Below, piece by piece: positions 1-7,000 of a stretch of DNA of 12,585 nucleotides (the stretch's first letter is position 1; every line of letters begins with the position of its first letter). Position numbers and translations under genes: made by a program. The notes beneath the pieces were generated by a model. That model had not been told where the DNA came from. It made no database searches and saw only the letters and a program-made list of their open reading frames with translations. The stretch is from Peptostreptococcaceae bacterium (GTDB lineage Bacteria > Bacillota_A > Clostridia > Peptostreptococcales > Acidaminobacteraceae): positions 1-12,585 of the forward strand of contig JABXKX010000177.1 of NCBI GenBank assembly GCA_013619035.1, read 5' to 3'.

Positions 1-77
1 TCAATGGTATTATTGATTTTCAGGGGTCTACCGCAAGCCGGTATGCCATGTTTGTAAATAAGTTCATAAATATTTAA
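1..77 (+). CDS. Possible C-terminal end of an unknown gene (partial)
   Basis: From base 3 a plus-strand frame is open and ends at TAA 75-77; it would encode about 24 residues ending in FVNKFINI. The gene would begin outside the window. The call is weak for two reasons. Another plus frame is also open until base 57. On the minus strand, an ATG at 84-86 opens a frame that runs uninterrupted to the window edge and begins MKLLNIYELIYKHG. That minus-strand ATG has no Shine-Dalgarno sequence at the usual distance, unlike nearly every other gene here, so I slightly prefer the plus-strand reading. No product can be named from so few residues. Confidence 0.3.
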   Translation, partial: NGIIDFQGSTASRYAMFVNKFINI

Positions 78-88
78 TAGTTTCATTA

Positions 89-118
89 TATACTTTGAAA
101 ACCTAGTATAGTATACTA
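89..118 (+). promoter_or_regulatory. Possible promoter/operator region upstream of the first lipoprotein gene
   Basis: This AT-rich stretch holds two TATACT hexamers (89-94 and 112-117), each one base from the sigma-A -10 consensus, and a perfect 10-base palindrome TAGTATACTA at 109-118 around the second. No good -35 box lies 16-18 bases upstream of either hexamer; the nearest TTGAAA (95-100) is badly spaced. The gene needs a promoter about here because its start is at 157, but the exact site is not settled. The palindrome could be an operator or chance in AT-rich DNA. Confidence 0.3.
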
Positions 119-156
119 ATGAAGCGTAAAAAAACGATAGAGAGAAGGAGAAAATT

Positions 157-1149
157 ATGAAAAAAATATTATCATTACTATTAATATTAACATTGGCTGT
201 TGGTATTTTCGTAGGATGTGGCGGAGACAAAGATGGTGTTGAAGCAGCAAAAGAAATGACAACTCAAGAAGTATTTGAGAAAGTACAAGAAGTAAGTCAA
301 GAAATGACAAACACTTCATTCTTAGCAGATTTCGATTTAGAAATGACTGGCTTAGAAGAAATGGGTTTAGCAGGTCCTATGGGTCTTACAATGACTGGGG
401 ATATCAAAGATGCTGAAAACATGAAAATGACTATGGATATTGATACTGGTATGGGTATGGCAATCAATGGAGATATTTACCTTACTGATAACACAATCTT
501 AATTCATGCACCACTATTACAACAATTTATGGGTTATGCTTACTTGAAAGCTGATTTAGAAACTTTAGCAGAACAAGCAGGTACACCAATCACTCAACCA
601 GATCCTGAAAAAGTGAAAGCTATTTTAGAGAGATTTGAAGAGTCTACTGAGTATTCAATTTACGATATCGTGAAGTTAGATGATGCTAAAGAAACTGTAG
701 AAGTAGTAGTAAATGAAGAAACAGTTGATGCAACAAAATTAACTATGAATGTTGATTTAACTGGTGCTGATGATGTAATCTTTGCATTTGTTGATTTTAT
801 CATCAATGATGAAGAAGCAAAAGAATTATTCTTAGGTACTATGACTGAAGAAGATATTACTCTTATGCAAGAAGAAATGGCAAATGAAGAGTCTAGAGCG
901 GAATTAAAGAAAGCTTTAGAAGCAATTACAATTAATGAGTTTTCAATTGTTATCTATGCGAATGCAGACTATCAAACAATTAGAACTGAGTTTGTAGCTG
1001 ACTTATCATTTGTAGATCCTGACTTTGGTGAAGAGTTTACTATGAAATTAACTGGATTTATGGAATACTTCAATATCGGTGGTGTTGAAGAAATCGTATT
1101 ACCAGAAGTTGATCCATCTGAAATTTTAGATATGAACGAAATGTACTAA
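157..1149 (+). CDS. Methionine-rich secreted lipoprotein of unknown function
   Basis: The start is ATG 157, with AGAAGGAG just upstream. The protein has 330 residues. Residues 1-20 form a lipoprotein signal peptide (KK, then a hydrophobic stretch ending IFVGC), with Cys21 as the predicted lipidated residue, so it should sit on the outer face of the cell membrane. The mature part is strongly acidic and has no other Cys. Residues 34-101 hold 11 methionines, in alternating patterns such as MKMTMDIDTGMGM that look like beta-strands. The second half is helical and acidic, then beta-like again, ending DMNEMY. The pattern of short Met-rich strands followed by YLTDNTILIH recalls LppX/LolA-like or DUF6612-type lipoproteins, but I cannot assign a family. 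It is flanked by its own promoter region and terminator, so it is probably a single-gene unit. Codon choice is regular (TTA, GAA, GGT, GCA), consistent with good expression. Confidence 0.9.
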   Translation: MKKILSLLLILTLAVGIFVGCGGDKDGVEAAKEMTTQEVFEKVQEVSQEMTNTSFLADFDLEMTGLEEMGLAGPMGLTMTGDIKDAENMKMTMDIDTGMGMAINGDIYLTDNTILIHAPLLQQFMGYAYLKADLETLAEQAGTPITQPDPEKVKAILERFEESTEYSIYDIVKLDDAKETVEVVVNEETVDATKLTMNVDLTGADDVIFAFVDFIINDEEAKELFLGTMTEEDITLMQEEMANEESRAELKKALEAITINEFSIVIYANADYQTIRTEFVADLSFVDPDFGEEFTMKLTGFMEYFNIGGVEEIVLPEVDPSEILDMNEMY

Positions 1150-1160
1150 TAAGAATTACA

Positions 1161-1187
1161 AAACCCTGTTTATCAGGGTTTTTTTTT
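1161..1187 (+). terminator. Rho-independent terminator of the Met-rich lipoprotein gene
   Basis: An 8-bp perfect stem (AAACCCTG 1161-1168, CAGGGTTT 1174-1181) with a 5-base loop sits 11 bases after the stop codon. A run of nine T (1179-1187) overlaps the stem's 3' end. Confidence 0.93.
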
Positions 1188-1238
1188 GCATAAAATTAGA
1201 ATTAAGATGGTATATATGTAAAAAGAGGAGTGATACTT

Positions 1239-2027
1239 ATGAAGAAATATATTCTATTGATTATAATTTTACTGGTAGGATGTTCAACTGACAGTGCTTC
1301 GAGTAGAGACGGTACCGTTTTTATTAATTTGAAGGAAGTATCCACAATCACTCAAGATCAATCAATTTATATACTTGTTGATTCTTTAGAAGCATTGAAT
1401 ATAGATATTTTAAGGGATTTAGAAAAGAACAATATTTATTTATCAGAAGCTGAGATGCTGTTAAATGTAAGTAATGAAAGGCCTTATAATTGGTATATTG
1501 ATCAAGGTGATACAGGCACTTATGGTGGTAATAATTGCGGTCCATCAGCTTCGGTGATGGCGGCGTTGTGGCAAAATAAAGATTTTAAATTCACACCACA
1601 GGAAGCAAGGGGTGAATTCCGTTCTTCTGGCGGGTGGTGGTATACTGATGATATCAAAGACTTTTTTAAAAAACATAAAATCTCATTTTCAGTGGATGAA
1701 TACGATGGTACTTTTGAACTTGTGGATACGTTAAATGCAGGTCATATCATCTTATTATGTATTGATACATCATACATTGAAGAAAAAGATGAAAAAGATT
1801 CTTATTTTGGTAAATTTTATGAGTATGATGGGGGTCACTTTTTAATCGTTAAAGGGTATACTTATATAGAAGGTAAGTTGTTCTTTGAAGTGTACGATTC
1901 AAATTGTTGGGGAGAAACTTATTCTGATGGGTCTCCTAAAGGTAAAGATCGTTTGTATTTAGGAGAAGATTTAGAAGAAGCGATTGAAATCTGGTGGGAT
2001 AATTATATTATAATTGAAAACATATAA
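1239..2027 (+). CDS. Papain-like (C39-type) cysteine peptidase lipoprotein
   Basis: The start is ATG 1239, preceded by AGAGGAG at 1224-1230; a GTG at 1230 lies on the ribosome binding site and is unlikely to be used. This gives 262 residues. Residues 1-14 are a short signal peptide and Cys15 (LLVGC) is the predicted lipid site, so the enzyme should act outside the membrane. Residues 80-225 resemble a C39_2/papain-like peptidase fold. GGNNCGPSA (97-105) has the likely nucleophile Cys100, GGHFLIVKGY (198-207) has the likely base His200, and VYDSNCWGE has Asp220 or Asn222 as the third member. N-terminal residues 16-80 are unassigned. Substrate is unknown; relatives of this fold include leader peptidases and peptidoglycan or protein hydrolases. 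No ABC transporter or bacteriocin gene lies nearby, so a role in peptide export is not supported. It is a single-gene unit between two terminators. The peptidase call rests on motif spacing only. Confidence 0.85.
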   Translation: MKKYILLIIILLVGCSTDSASSRDGTVFINLKEVSTITQDQSIYILVDSLEALNIDILRDLEKNNIYLSEAEMLLNVSNERPYNWYIDQGDTGTYGGNNCGPSASVMAALWQNKDFKFTPQEARGEFRSSGGWWYTDDIKDFFKKHKISFSVDEYDGTFELVDTLNAGHIILLCIDTSYIEEKDEKDSYFGKFYEYDGGHFLIVKGYTYIEGKLFFEVYDSNCWGETYSDGSPKGKDRLYLGEDLEEAIEIWWDNYIIIENI

Positions 2028-2052
2028 GAGATTACATCGGTAATCTCTTTTT
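2027..2052 (+). terminator. Rho-independent terminator of the peptidase lipoprotein gene
   Basis: A 9-bp perfect stem AGAGATTAC / GTAATCTCT (2027-2035, 2040-2048) with loop ATCG is followed by a run of T (2048-2052). The stem begins on the last base of the TAA stop codon. Confidence 0.93.
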
Positions 2053-2094
2053 CTGTGTAATGATGACACACTAAGAAGCGGTGTATTTACACAG
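2053..2094. repeat. Inverted repeat in the gap before ung
   Basis: CTGTGTAA (2053-2060) is matched by its exact reverse complement TTACACAG (2087-2094). Inside lies a second, smaller pair, ACAC 2068-2071 and GTGT 2081-2084, so the segment could fold into a long interrupted stem-loop. There is no T run after it, so it is not an ordinary terminator. A related string CTGTGCGTAA follows at about 2104. Function unknown; an operator or the trace of an old insertion are both possible. Confidence 0.45.
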
Positions 2095-2265
2095 TAGTGG
2101 TATCTGTGCGTAAAATCTATAAGCAAGTTATATCAACATATACATAGAAAAATACATGTAACTATTAGTTGGCCCCTCTTATTGATGAAAACAGACAATA
2201 ATTGCAACTTTAGAAAAAGATGATGCGTTTGTTTCAGATGTGTTGATGAGTGAGTGAAGTGATTC
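2095..2265. other. Gene-poor spacer with a possible decayed coding fragment
   Basis: No gene with a start codon and ribosome binding site is visible here on either strand. One plus-strand frame, 2189-2257, reads like the end of a protein (KQTIIATLEKDDAFVSDVL, then MSE and TGA). Just upstream, a different frame reads LAPLIDENRQ and would join it with one frameshift near 2197. This could be the remains of a pseudogene or chance. It matches no family I recognise. Confidence 0.25.
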
Positions 2266-2296
2266 AAAAAAAAATTAGCACTAAAAAATTAGTGCT
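2266..2296 (-). terminator. Rho-independent terminator of ung
   Basis: A perfect 8-bp stem AGCACTAA / TTAGTGCT (2277-2284, 2289-2296) with an AAAA loop is followed, in the minus direction, by TT and nine T (plus-strand A run 2266-2274). The stem includes part of the TAG stop codon of ung. Confidence 0.92.
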
Positions 2297-2954
2297 ACCA
2301 CTCTATTGGTAATGAACCACTACTTATCAGTATATTATTAATCTTAGAAAAGGGTTTGCTTCCAAAGAAGCCTCGATAAGATGATAATGGACTTGGATGA
2401 GGCCCTTTAATAATGATATGTTTGTCATCTATGAGGGTCTCTTTTTTTATAGCATCATTGCCCCAAAGCACATAAATGATTGGATGGTCTGCAGTATTTA
2501 ACAGTTCTATAACATGTTTGGTAAAGATCTCCCACCCTTTATTTTTATGTGAGCGTGCTTTGCCTTTTTCAACGGTTAAGACATCATTAATCATCAACAC
2601 ACCTTGTTTGGCCCAATCTTCTAGATTGCCATGGAGACGTGTAATCTTTAGATCTTCATAAAGTTCTTTATAGATGTTTTTAAGAGATGGTGGTAGCTTT
2701 TCGCCTATTGGCACAGAAAAGCTAAGTCCATGTGCTTGATTATCACCATGATAAGGATCTTGTCCGATGATGACCACTTTAATCTTATTAAAAGGTGTTA
2801 AATTAAATGCATTAAAAATATGACTTTTATCCGGATAAATGATATTATTTTTGTAGGCATCTTCTAAGAATTCAGAGAGTTTAATAAAATACTCTTCCTG
2901 GAATTCATCTTTTAGAAGTTCAGCCCAATCTGACTGTAAATATTGTGAGAACAT
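2295..2954 (-). CDS. ung: Uracil-DNA glycosylase, family 1
   Basis: This enzyme removes uracil from DNA, hydrolysing the N-glycosidic bond to start base-excision repair of deaminated cytosine or misincorporated dUMP. The protein has 219 residues, the normal length. The diagnostic motifs are all present: GQDPYH at 64-69 with catalytic Asp66; GLSFSVP with Phe79 for stacking on uracil; LMINDVLT with Asn123 for uracil recognition; and HPSPLSSYRGFFGS (186-199) with catalytic His186 and the DNA-intercalating loop. The start is ATG at 2954, with GGAGGT about five bases upstream. Its start codon is only 23 bases from the divergent alkyltransferase-like gene, another DNA-repair protein, so the two share a control region. 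The stop codon lies inside its terminator hairpin. Nothing is missing and the assignment is secure. Confidence 0.98.
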   Translation of the reverse strand: MFSQYLQSDWAELLKDEFQEEYFIKLSEFLEDAYKNNIIYPDKSHIFNAFNLTPFNKIKVVIIGQDPYHGDNQAHGLSFSVPIGEKLPPSLKNIYKELYEDLKITRLHGNLEDWAKQGVLMINDVLTVEKGKARSHKNKGWEIFTKHVIELLNTADHPIIYVLWGNDAIKKETLIDDKHIIIKGPHPSPLSSYRGFFGSKPFSKINNILISSGSLPIEW

Positions 2955-2972
2955 GAAACCTCCATAGAAAGG

Positions 2973-3002
2973 GATATATGAATACTTTTACAGAACAAGC
3001 AA
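2973..3002 (-). promoter_or_regulatory. Candidate ung promoter overlapping the start of the divergent gene
   Basis: On the minus strand TTGCTT (2997-3002) and TATATC (2973-2978) are separated by 18 bases, a fair sigma-A match. It would start the ung mRNA about 12 bases before its ATG, just ahead of GGAGGT. The boxes cover the first codons of the alkyltransferase-like gene. Not proven. Confidence 0.35.
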
Positions 3003-3334
3003 TAAAAGTGATAGTAAGTGTACCTGCAGGTACGGTACTGACATATGGTAGAGTCGCTCTACTTGCTGGGAGCCCGGGAGCTGCTAGACAAGTAGGCTGG
3101 TTATTAAACTCTATGTCTGAGAAGTATAAACTGCCATGGCATCGAATTATAAATGCACAGGGCAAGATATCTCTTCGTGATCCGATTTCATCTTTTGAAC
3201 AGAAAATGCTTCTTGAAGATGAAGGCATTGAATTTATCAATGATGATACAATTTCTTTAAAGAAGTATTTATGGGATGTCGAATTTATAGAGTTTGATCA
3301 AATAGATCTAAAAGTGTTTGAAGTAGTTCGTTAA
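2978..3334 (+). CDS. atl: Alkyltransferase-like protein (MGMT-family DNA-binding domain, active-site Cys replaced by Trp)
   Basis: This 118-residue protein is the DNA-binding domain of the O6-methylguanine-DNA methyltransferase family. Active enzymes carry PCHR; here residues 53-56 are PWHR, so it cannot accept an alkyl group. Family knowledge: such ATL proteins bind O6-alkylguanine and pass the lesion to nucleotide-excision repair. Other family features are present: VPAGTVLTYGRVA (15-27) with the conserved Tyr23; AARQVGWLL (35-43) with the Arg38 finger that flips out the base; and the GIEF strand at 83-86. The start ATG 2978 has AAAGGGA immediately upstream. ATL proteins usually stop soon after the equivalent of KKYLW (94-98); here about 20 extra residues follow, and the last 50 bases overlap the opposing gene's 3' end. 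Its divergent neighbour is ung, which fits a repair pair. Confidence 0.93.
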   Translation: MNTFTEQAIKVIVSVPAGTVLTYGRVALLAGSPGAARQVGWLLNSMSEKYKLPWHRIINAQGKISLRDPISSFEQKMLLEDEGIEFINDDTISLKKYLWDVEFIEFDQIDLKVFEVVR

Positions 3335-3881
3335 CTTCGATACTTTCACCATAAACTAACTTCAAGCTATTGACTGAAGACGTTTCTTGAATTTTATAAA
3401 ATTCTTGTTGTTTTAAACCATACGGTGTCGGTTTATCAGTGATTAAATTTAGCTGTGTTGCAACGGACTTAAGTTTGTTGTTGTATCCTCTAAACATATC
3501 TTGATTCGCTTGAATAAAATCTTTTTTATTTACATCTTGCAAAACTTGGGTAAGATTAGTATAGACACCATCACCAAATGTGAAAATAAGCCATTTAATC
3601 ATATGATCTTCCATCATAGTTAGGTCATCTGGATCAAATGAATTGTTCAAAGCAAGTTGAATAATATCGACTTCTTCAGGTACCCATGGGGTACCTAGAT
3701 TAACATGTTTCTCATCGATGGTTAAATAGTTTTTTTCAAATAAAGACAGAATGACTGATTTTACACCTGTTACAGTACCTGTAAAATCATGATTTAAGTA
3801 ATCGATAATAGCCGTAGAATATGATTCTTTGACAATAGGCTCGGATTGAGCAGCGTTGTTGTTTTTCAGTTTTTTAAACAT
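3285..3881 (-). CDS. Uncharacterised cytoplasmic protein, possibly winged-helix-like
   Basis: The protein has 198 residues with start ATG 3881 and an excellent AGGAGGT five bases upstream, so it is a real gene. It has no signal peptide or membrane segment. Residues 1-12 are basic and Asn-rich. Residues 20-57 (YSTAIIDYLN, then VKSVILSLFEKNYLTID) resemble the short helical, winged-helix-like module in the cytoplasmic tail of DUF2207 proteins, where a helix pair is followed by a strand after G/NYL. Residues 70-105 continue with an acidic stretch and a hydrophobic helix (HMIKWLIFTFGDG). The rest is helical and ends in a Leu-rich acidic tail. I cannot name a function, and the DUF2207-like resemblance is only a pattern match. 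The gene is divergent from the large activase gene, with 168 bases between starts, and converges with the ATL gene with a 50-base overlap and no terminator between them. Confidence 0.82.
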   Translation of the reverse strand: MFKKLKNNNAAQSEPIVKESYSTAIIDYLNHDFTGTVTGVKSVILSLFEKNYLTIDEKHVNLGTPWVPEEVDIIQLALNNSFDPDDLTMMEDHMIKWLIFTFGDGVYTNLTQVLQDVNKKDFIQANQDMFRGYNNKLKSVATQLNLITDKPTPYGLKQQEFYKIQETSSVNSLKLVYGESIEVNELLQTLLDLFDQTL

Positions 3882-3984
3882 TATATACCTCCTACGAGTC
3901 TAATTTTACACGATTATTAAGTTTTTGATAGTCTTTTTGAGTTTTTTTAAGAGAACGCTTTATAAATTATTAATGTGATTTTAA

Positions 3985-4011
3985 TTAACATTTGTTCTAA
4001 AATGTTATAGT
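3985..4011 (+). promoter_or_regulatory. Candidate promoter of the large activase fusion gene
   Basis: TTAACA (3985-3990) and TATAGT (4006-4011) are good box matches but are only 15 bases apart, shorter than the usual 16-18. An alternative is TTGTTC (3992-3997) with TAGCAT (4014-4019) at 16 bases. Either would give a leader of roughly 25-35 bases before the ATG at 4050. The region 3900-4040 also has to hold the promoter of the divergent gene, for which I see no clear boxes. Confidence 0.35.
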
Positions 4012-4049
4012 ATTAGCATATGGGTTGATTAAGGTAAAATGGAGGCACT

Positions 4050-7000
4050 ATGAATAAACCGTATAGTATAGGCATAGACGTCGGTTCAACAACGGTTAAA
4101 TTTGTTGTACTTGATGATGATAAGAATATTATTCATAAAGAATACAATCGTCATTTTTCAGATATTAAAAATACTGTTTTTGGTATGTTTGAAAATGCAA
4201 AAGAAATACTAGTCAAAAAAGTTGGTACCATTCACATTACAGGATCAGCAGGTATTAATATTTCTAAGAAATTAGATGCGCCTTTTATTCAAGAGGTTGT
4301 CGCATGTACTTCTACGATAGAAGAGATTGTACCAGAAGTAGATGTTGCTATTGAACTTGGTGGAGAAGACGCTAAGATTACTTATTTTGGTGATGTGGTA
4401 GAACAACGTATGAACGGTACATGTGCAGGGGGAACAGGCGCATTTATCGACCAGATGGCATCACTGCTTCAAACCGATGCATCGGGGTTAAATGAACTCG
4501 CAAAAAATTATAAAATAATTTATCCAATTGCATCACGTTGTGGTGTATTTGCTAAAACTGATATCCAGCCACTGTTAAATGAAGGGGCATCAAAAGAAGA
4601 TGTAGCGGTTTCGGTATTACAAGCTGTTGTTAATCAAACGATTGGTGGTCTTGCTCAAGGTCGTCCTATTAAAGGCAAGGTAGCGTTTTTAGGTGGGCCG
4701 CTGTTCTTTATGTCAGAACTGAGAAAGAGATTCATAGAGACTCTAAAATTAACAGAAGATCAAGTGATATTCCCAGCGGATTCGCAATACTTTGTTGCCA
4801 TGGGTTCTGCACTTATTTCTAGAAAAGGTACTGCAGTTGAATTTGATAAATTATATAAAAACATAAATAAGATATATTTGATAGATGATCATAAACAAGT
4901 GACATTACCACCATTGTTTAAAAATGAAAATGAATACAATGAGTTTAAAGCACGACACGAAAGTAGTAAAGTTGGTAGAAATGATATAGCGACTTATAAA
5001 GGTAAAGCTTATTTAGGTATTGATGCAGGATCAACAACAACAAAAGTTGTTTTAATCGATGATGAAAAAAGACTTCTATTTTCTCATTATGGTAGCAATC
5101 AAGGTAAACCTTTGGTTTCGACGATTGAAGCGTTAAGCACTCTGAAAGAGTTATTAAATGACGAAATTGTAATTGCTGGTTCAACAGTAACGGGTTATGG
5201 TGAACATCTCATAAAAGAAGCACTTCGTATCGACTATGGAGAAATTGAAACAGTAGCACATTATAGAGCTGCGGATTATTTCTTGAGTGGTGTAGATTTT
5301 GTTCTAGACATCGGTGGTCAGGATATGAAGAGTTTAAAGATTCATAATGGTGTTATAGAATCCATTATGTTAAATGAAGCATGTTCTTCGGGCTGTGGCT
5401 CATTTATAGAAACTTTTGCACAATCTTTACAAATCGAAGTAAAAGAATTTGCAAAACTTGGTGTTCAAGCAGAACATCCTGTTGACTTAGGAACAAGATG
5501 TACTGTTTTTATGAATTCAAAAGTAAAACAAGCACAAAAAGAAGGTGCGAGTGTTGCAGATATTTCAGCAGGTATTTCGTTATCTGTAATTAAGAATGCA
5601 CTTTATAAAGTTATTCGTATGAAAAAACCAGAGGATCTTGGAGAGAAAATTGTTGTTCAAGGTGGTACTTTCTATAATGAAGCCGTACTTAGAGGTATTG
5701 AATTAACTTTGGGTAGAGAGGTTATCCGTCCTGATATTGCTGGTGTGATGGGTGCTTTTGGTGCTGCAATTATTGCAAAAGATAGAGATGAAACTGGTCA
5801 AACGGATATGATTGATTTAGAAGAGTTGAAAGATTTTACTGTAGAAAACTCTCTAAAACGTTGTGAACGTTGTGGCAACAATTGTTTGATGACTATTTCG
5901 ACCTTCTCAAATGGAAAGCAGTTCTATTCTGGAAACAGATGTGAAAGAGGTGCAGGTCAAGAGAAGAAAAAGAACAAAGCGCCAAATATGTATGATTTTA
6001 AATACAAAAGACTATTTGCATACAAATCACTACCATTAAAAGAAGCATCAAGAGGTGTGATTGGTTTACCAAGAGTTTTAAATATGTATGAAGATTATCC
6101 GTTCTGGTTTACATTCTTTAATGAATTAGGTTATAGAGTACAATTATCAGCCAATTCATCAAAAGCTATATTTGAAAAAGGATTGGAATCTATACCATCA
6201 GAATCAGTATGTTATCCAGGGAAACTGGTACATGGTCATTTAGAAGACTTATTGGATAAAGGTATCAAGAAGATATTCTATCCTTCGATTCCTTATAACA
6301 TTAAAGAAGATCCTGAAGCAGATAATCATTATAACTGTCCAGTAGTTATTTCTTATCCGGAAACGATTTGGGCGAACTTAGAACGATTAAAAGATGATTC
6401 AGTGACATTCTATCATCCATTTTTACCAATAGATCATCCTAAAAGAATGTTCAAACGTTTGGTAGAAGAGTTAGTAGATGAAAATATACCAAGTAGTGAT
6501 TTGAAGACGGCTTTGGATAAAGCGTATTTGGAACTGGAGCAATTTAAATATGATATTAAAATTGAGACGGAAAGAACTTTAGAATATGTTAAAGATAATA
6601 ATATAAAAGGGATTGTTTTAGCAGGACGTCCTTATCATTTAGACAAAGAAATCAACCATGGTATCGATGAGTTGATTCATAGTTATGGTTTTGCAATCTT
6701 ATGTGAAGATGGCTTTAGAGATTTAAAAATTGAAAGACCAATAAGAGCTGTTGATCAATGGGTATATCATACCAGACTCTATAAAGCAGCAGATTATGTC
6801 GCAAAAGATAAAAATCTTGAATTGATCCAACTGAATTCGTTTGGTTGTGGTTTAGATGCGGTTACAACCGATCAGGTACAAGATATTTTACATCAAAATA
6901 ATAGATTATATACAACCATTAAAATTGATGAAATCAATAACTTAGGTGCTGCTAGAATTCGTGTGCGTTCGTTAATCGCCGCAATTCATGAAAGAGACAG

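Noticed and set aside
1..86. Minus-strand open frame from ATG 86 to the left edge (MKLLNIYELIYKHG...)
   Set aside because: It is open and natural-looking, but the ATG has no Shine-Dalgarno and a plus-strand reading of the same bases is equally good. Too short to decide; kept only as an alternative.
1230..1238. GTG 1230 as the start of the peptidase lipoprotein
   Set aside because: The GTG overlaps AGAGGAG, which is correctly spaced for ATG 1239; the ATG start also gives a standard KK signal peptide.
2920..3240. Minus-strand 106-codon open frame antisense to the ATL gene
   Set aside because: Shadow frame: the plus-strand ATL protein has clear family motifs here, and the frame overlaps the ung start.
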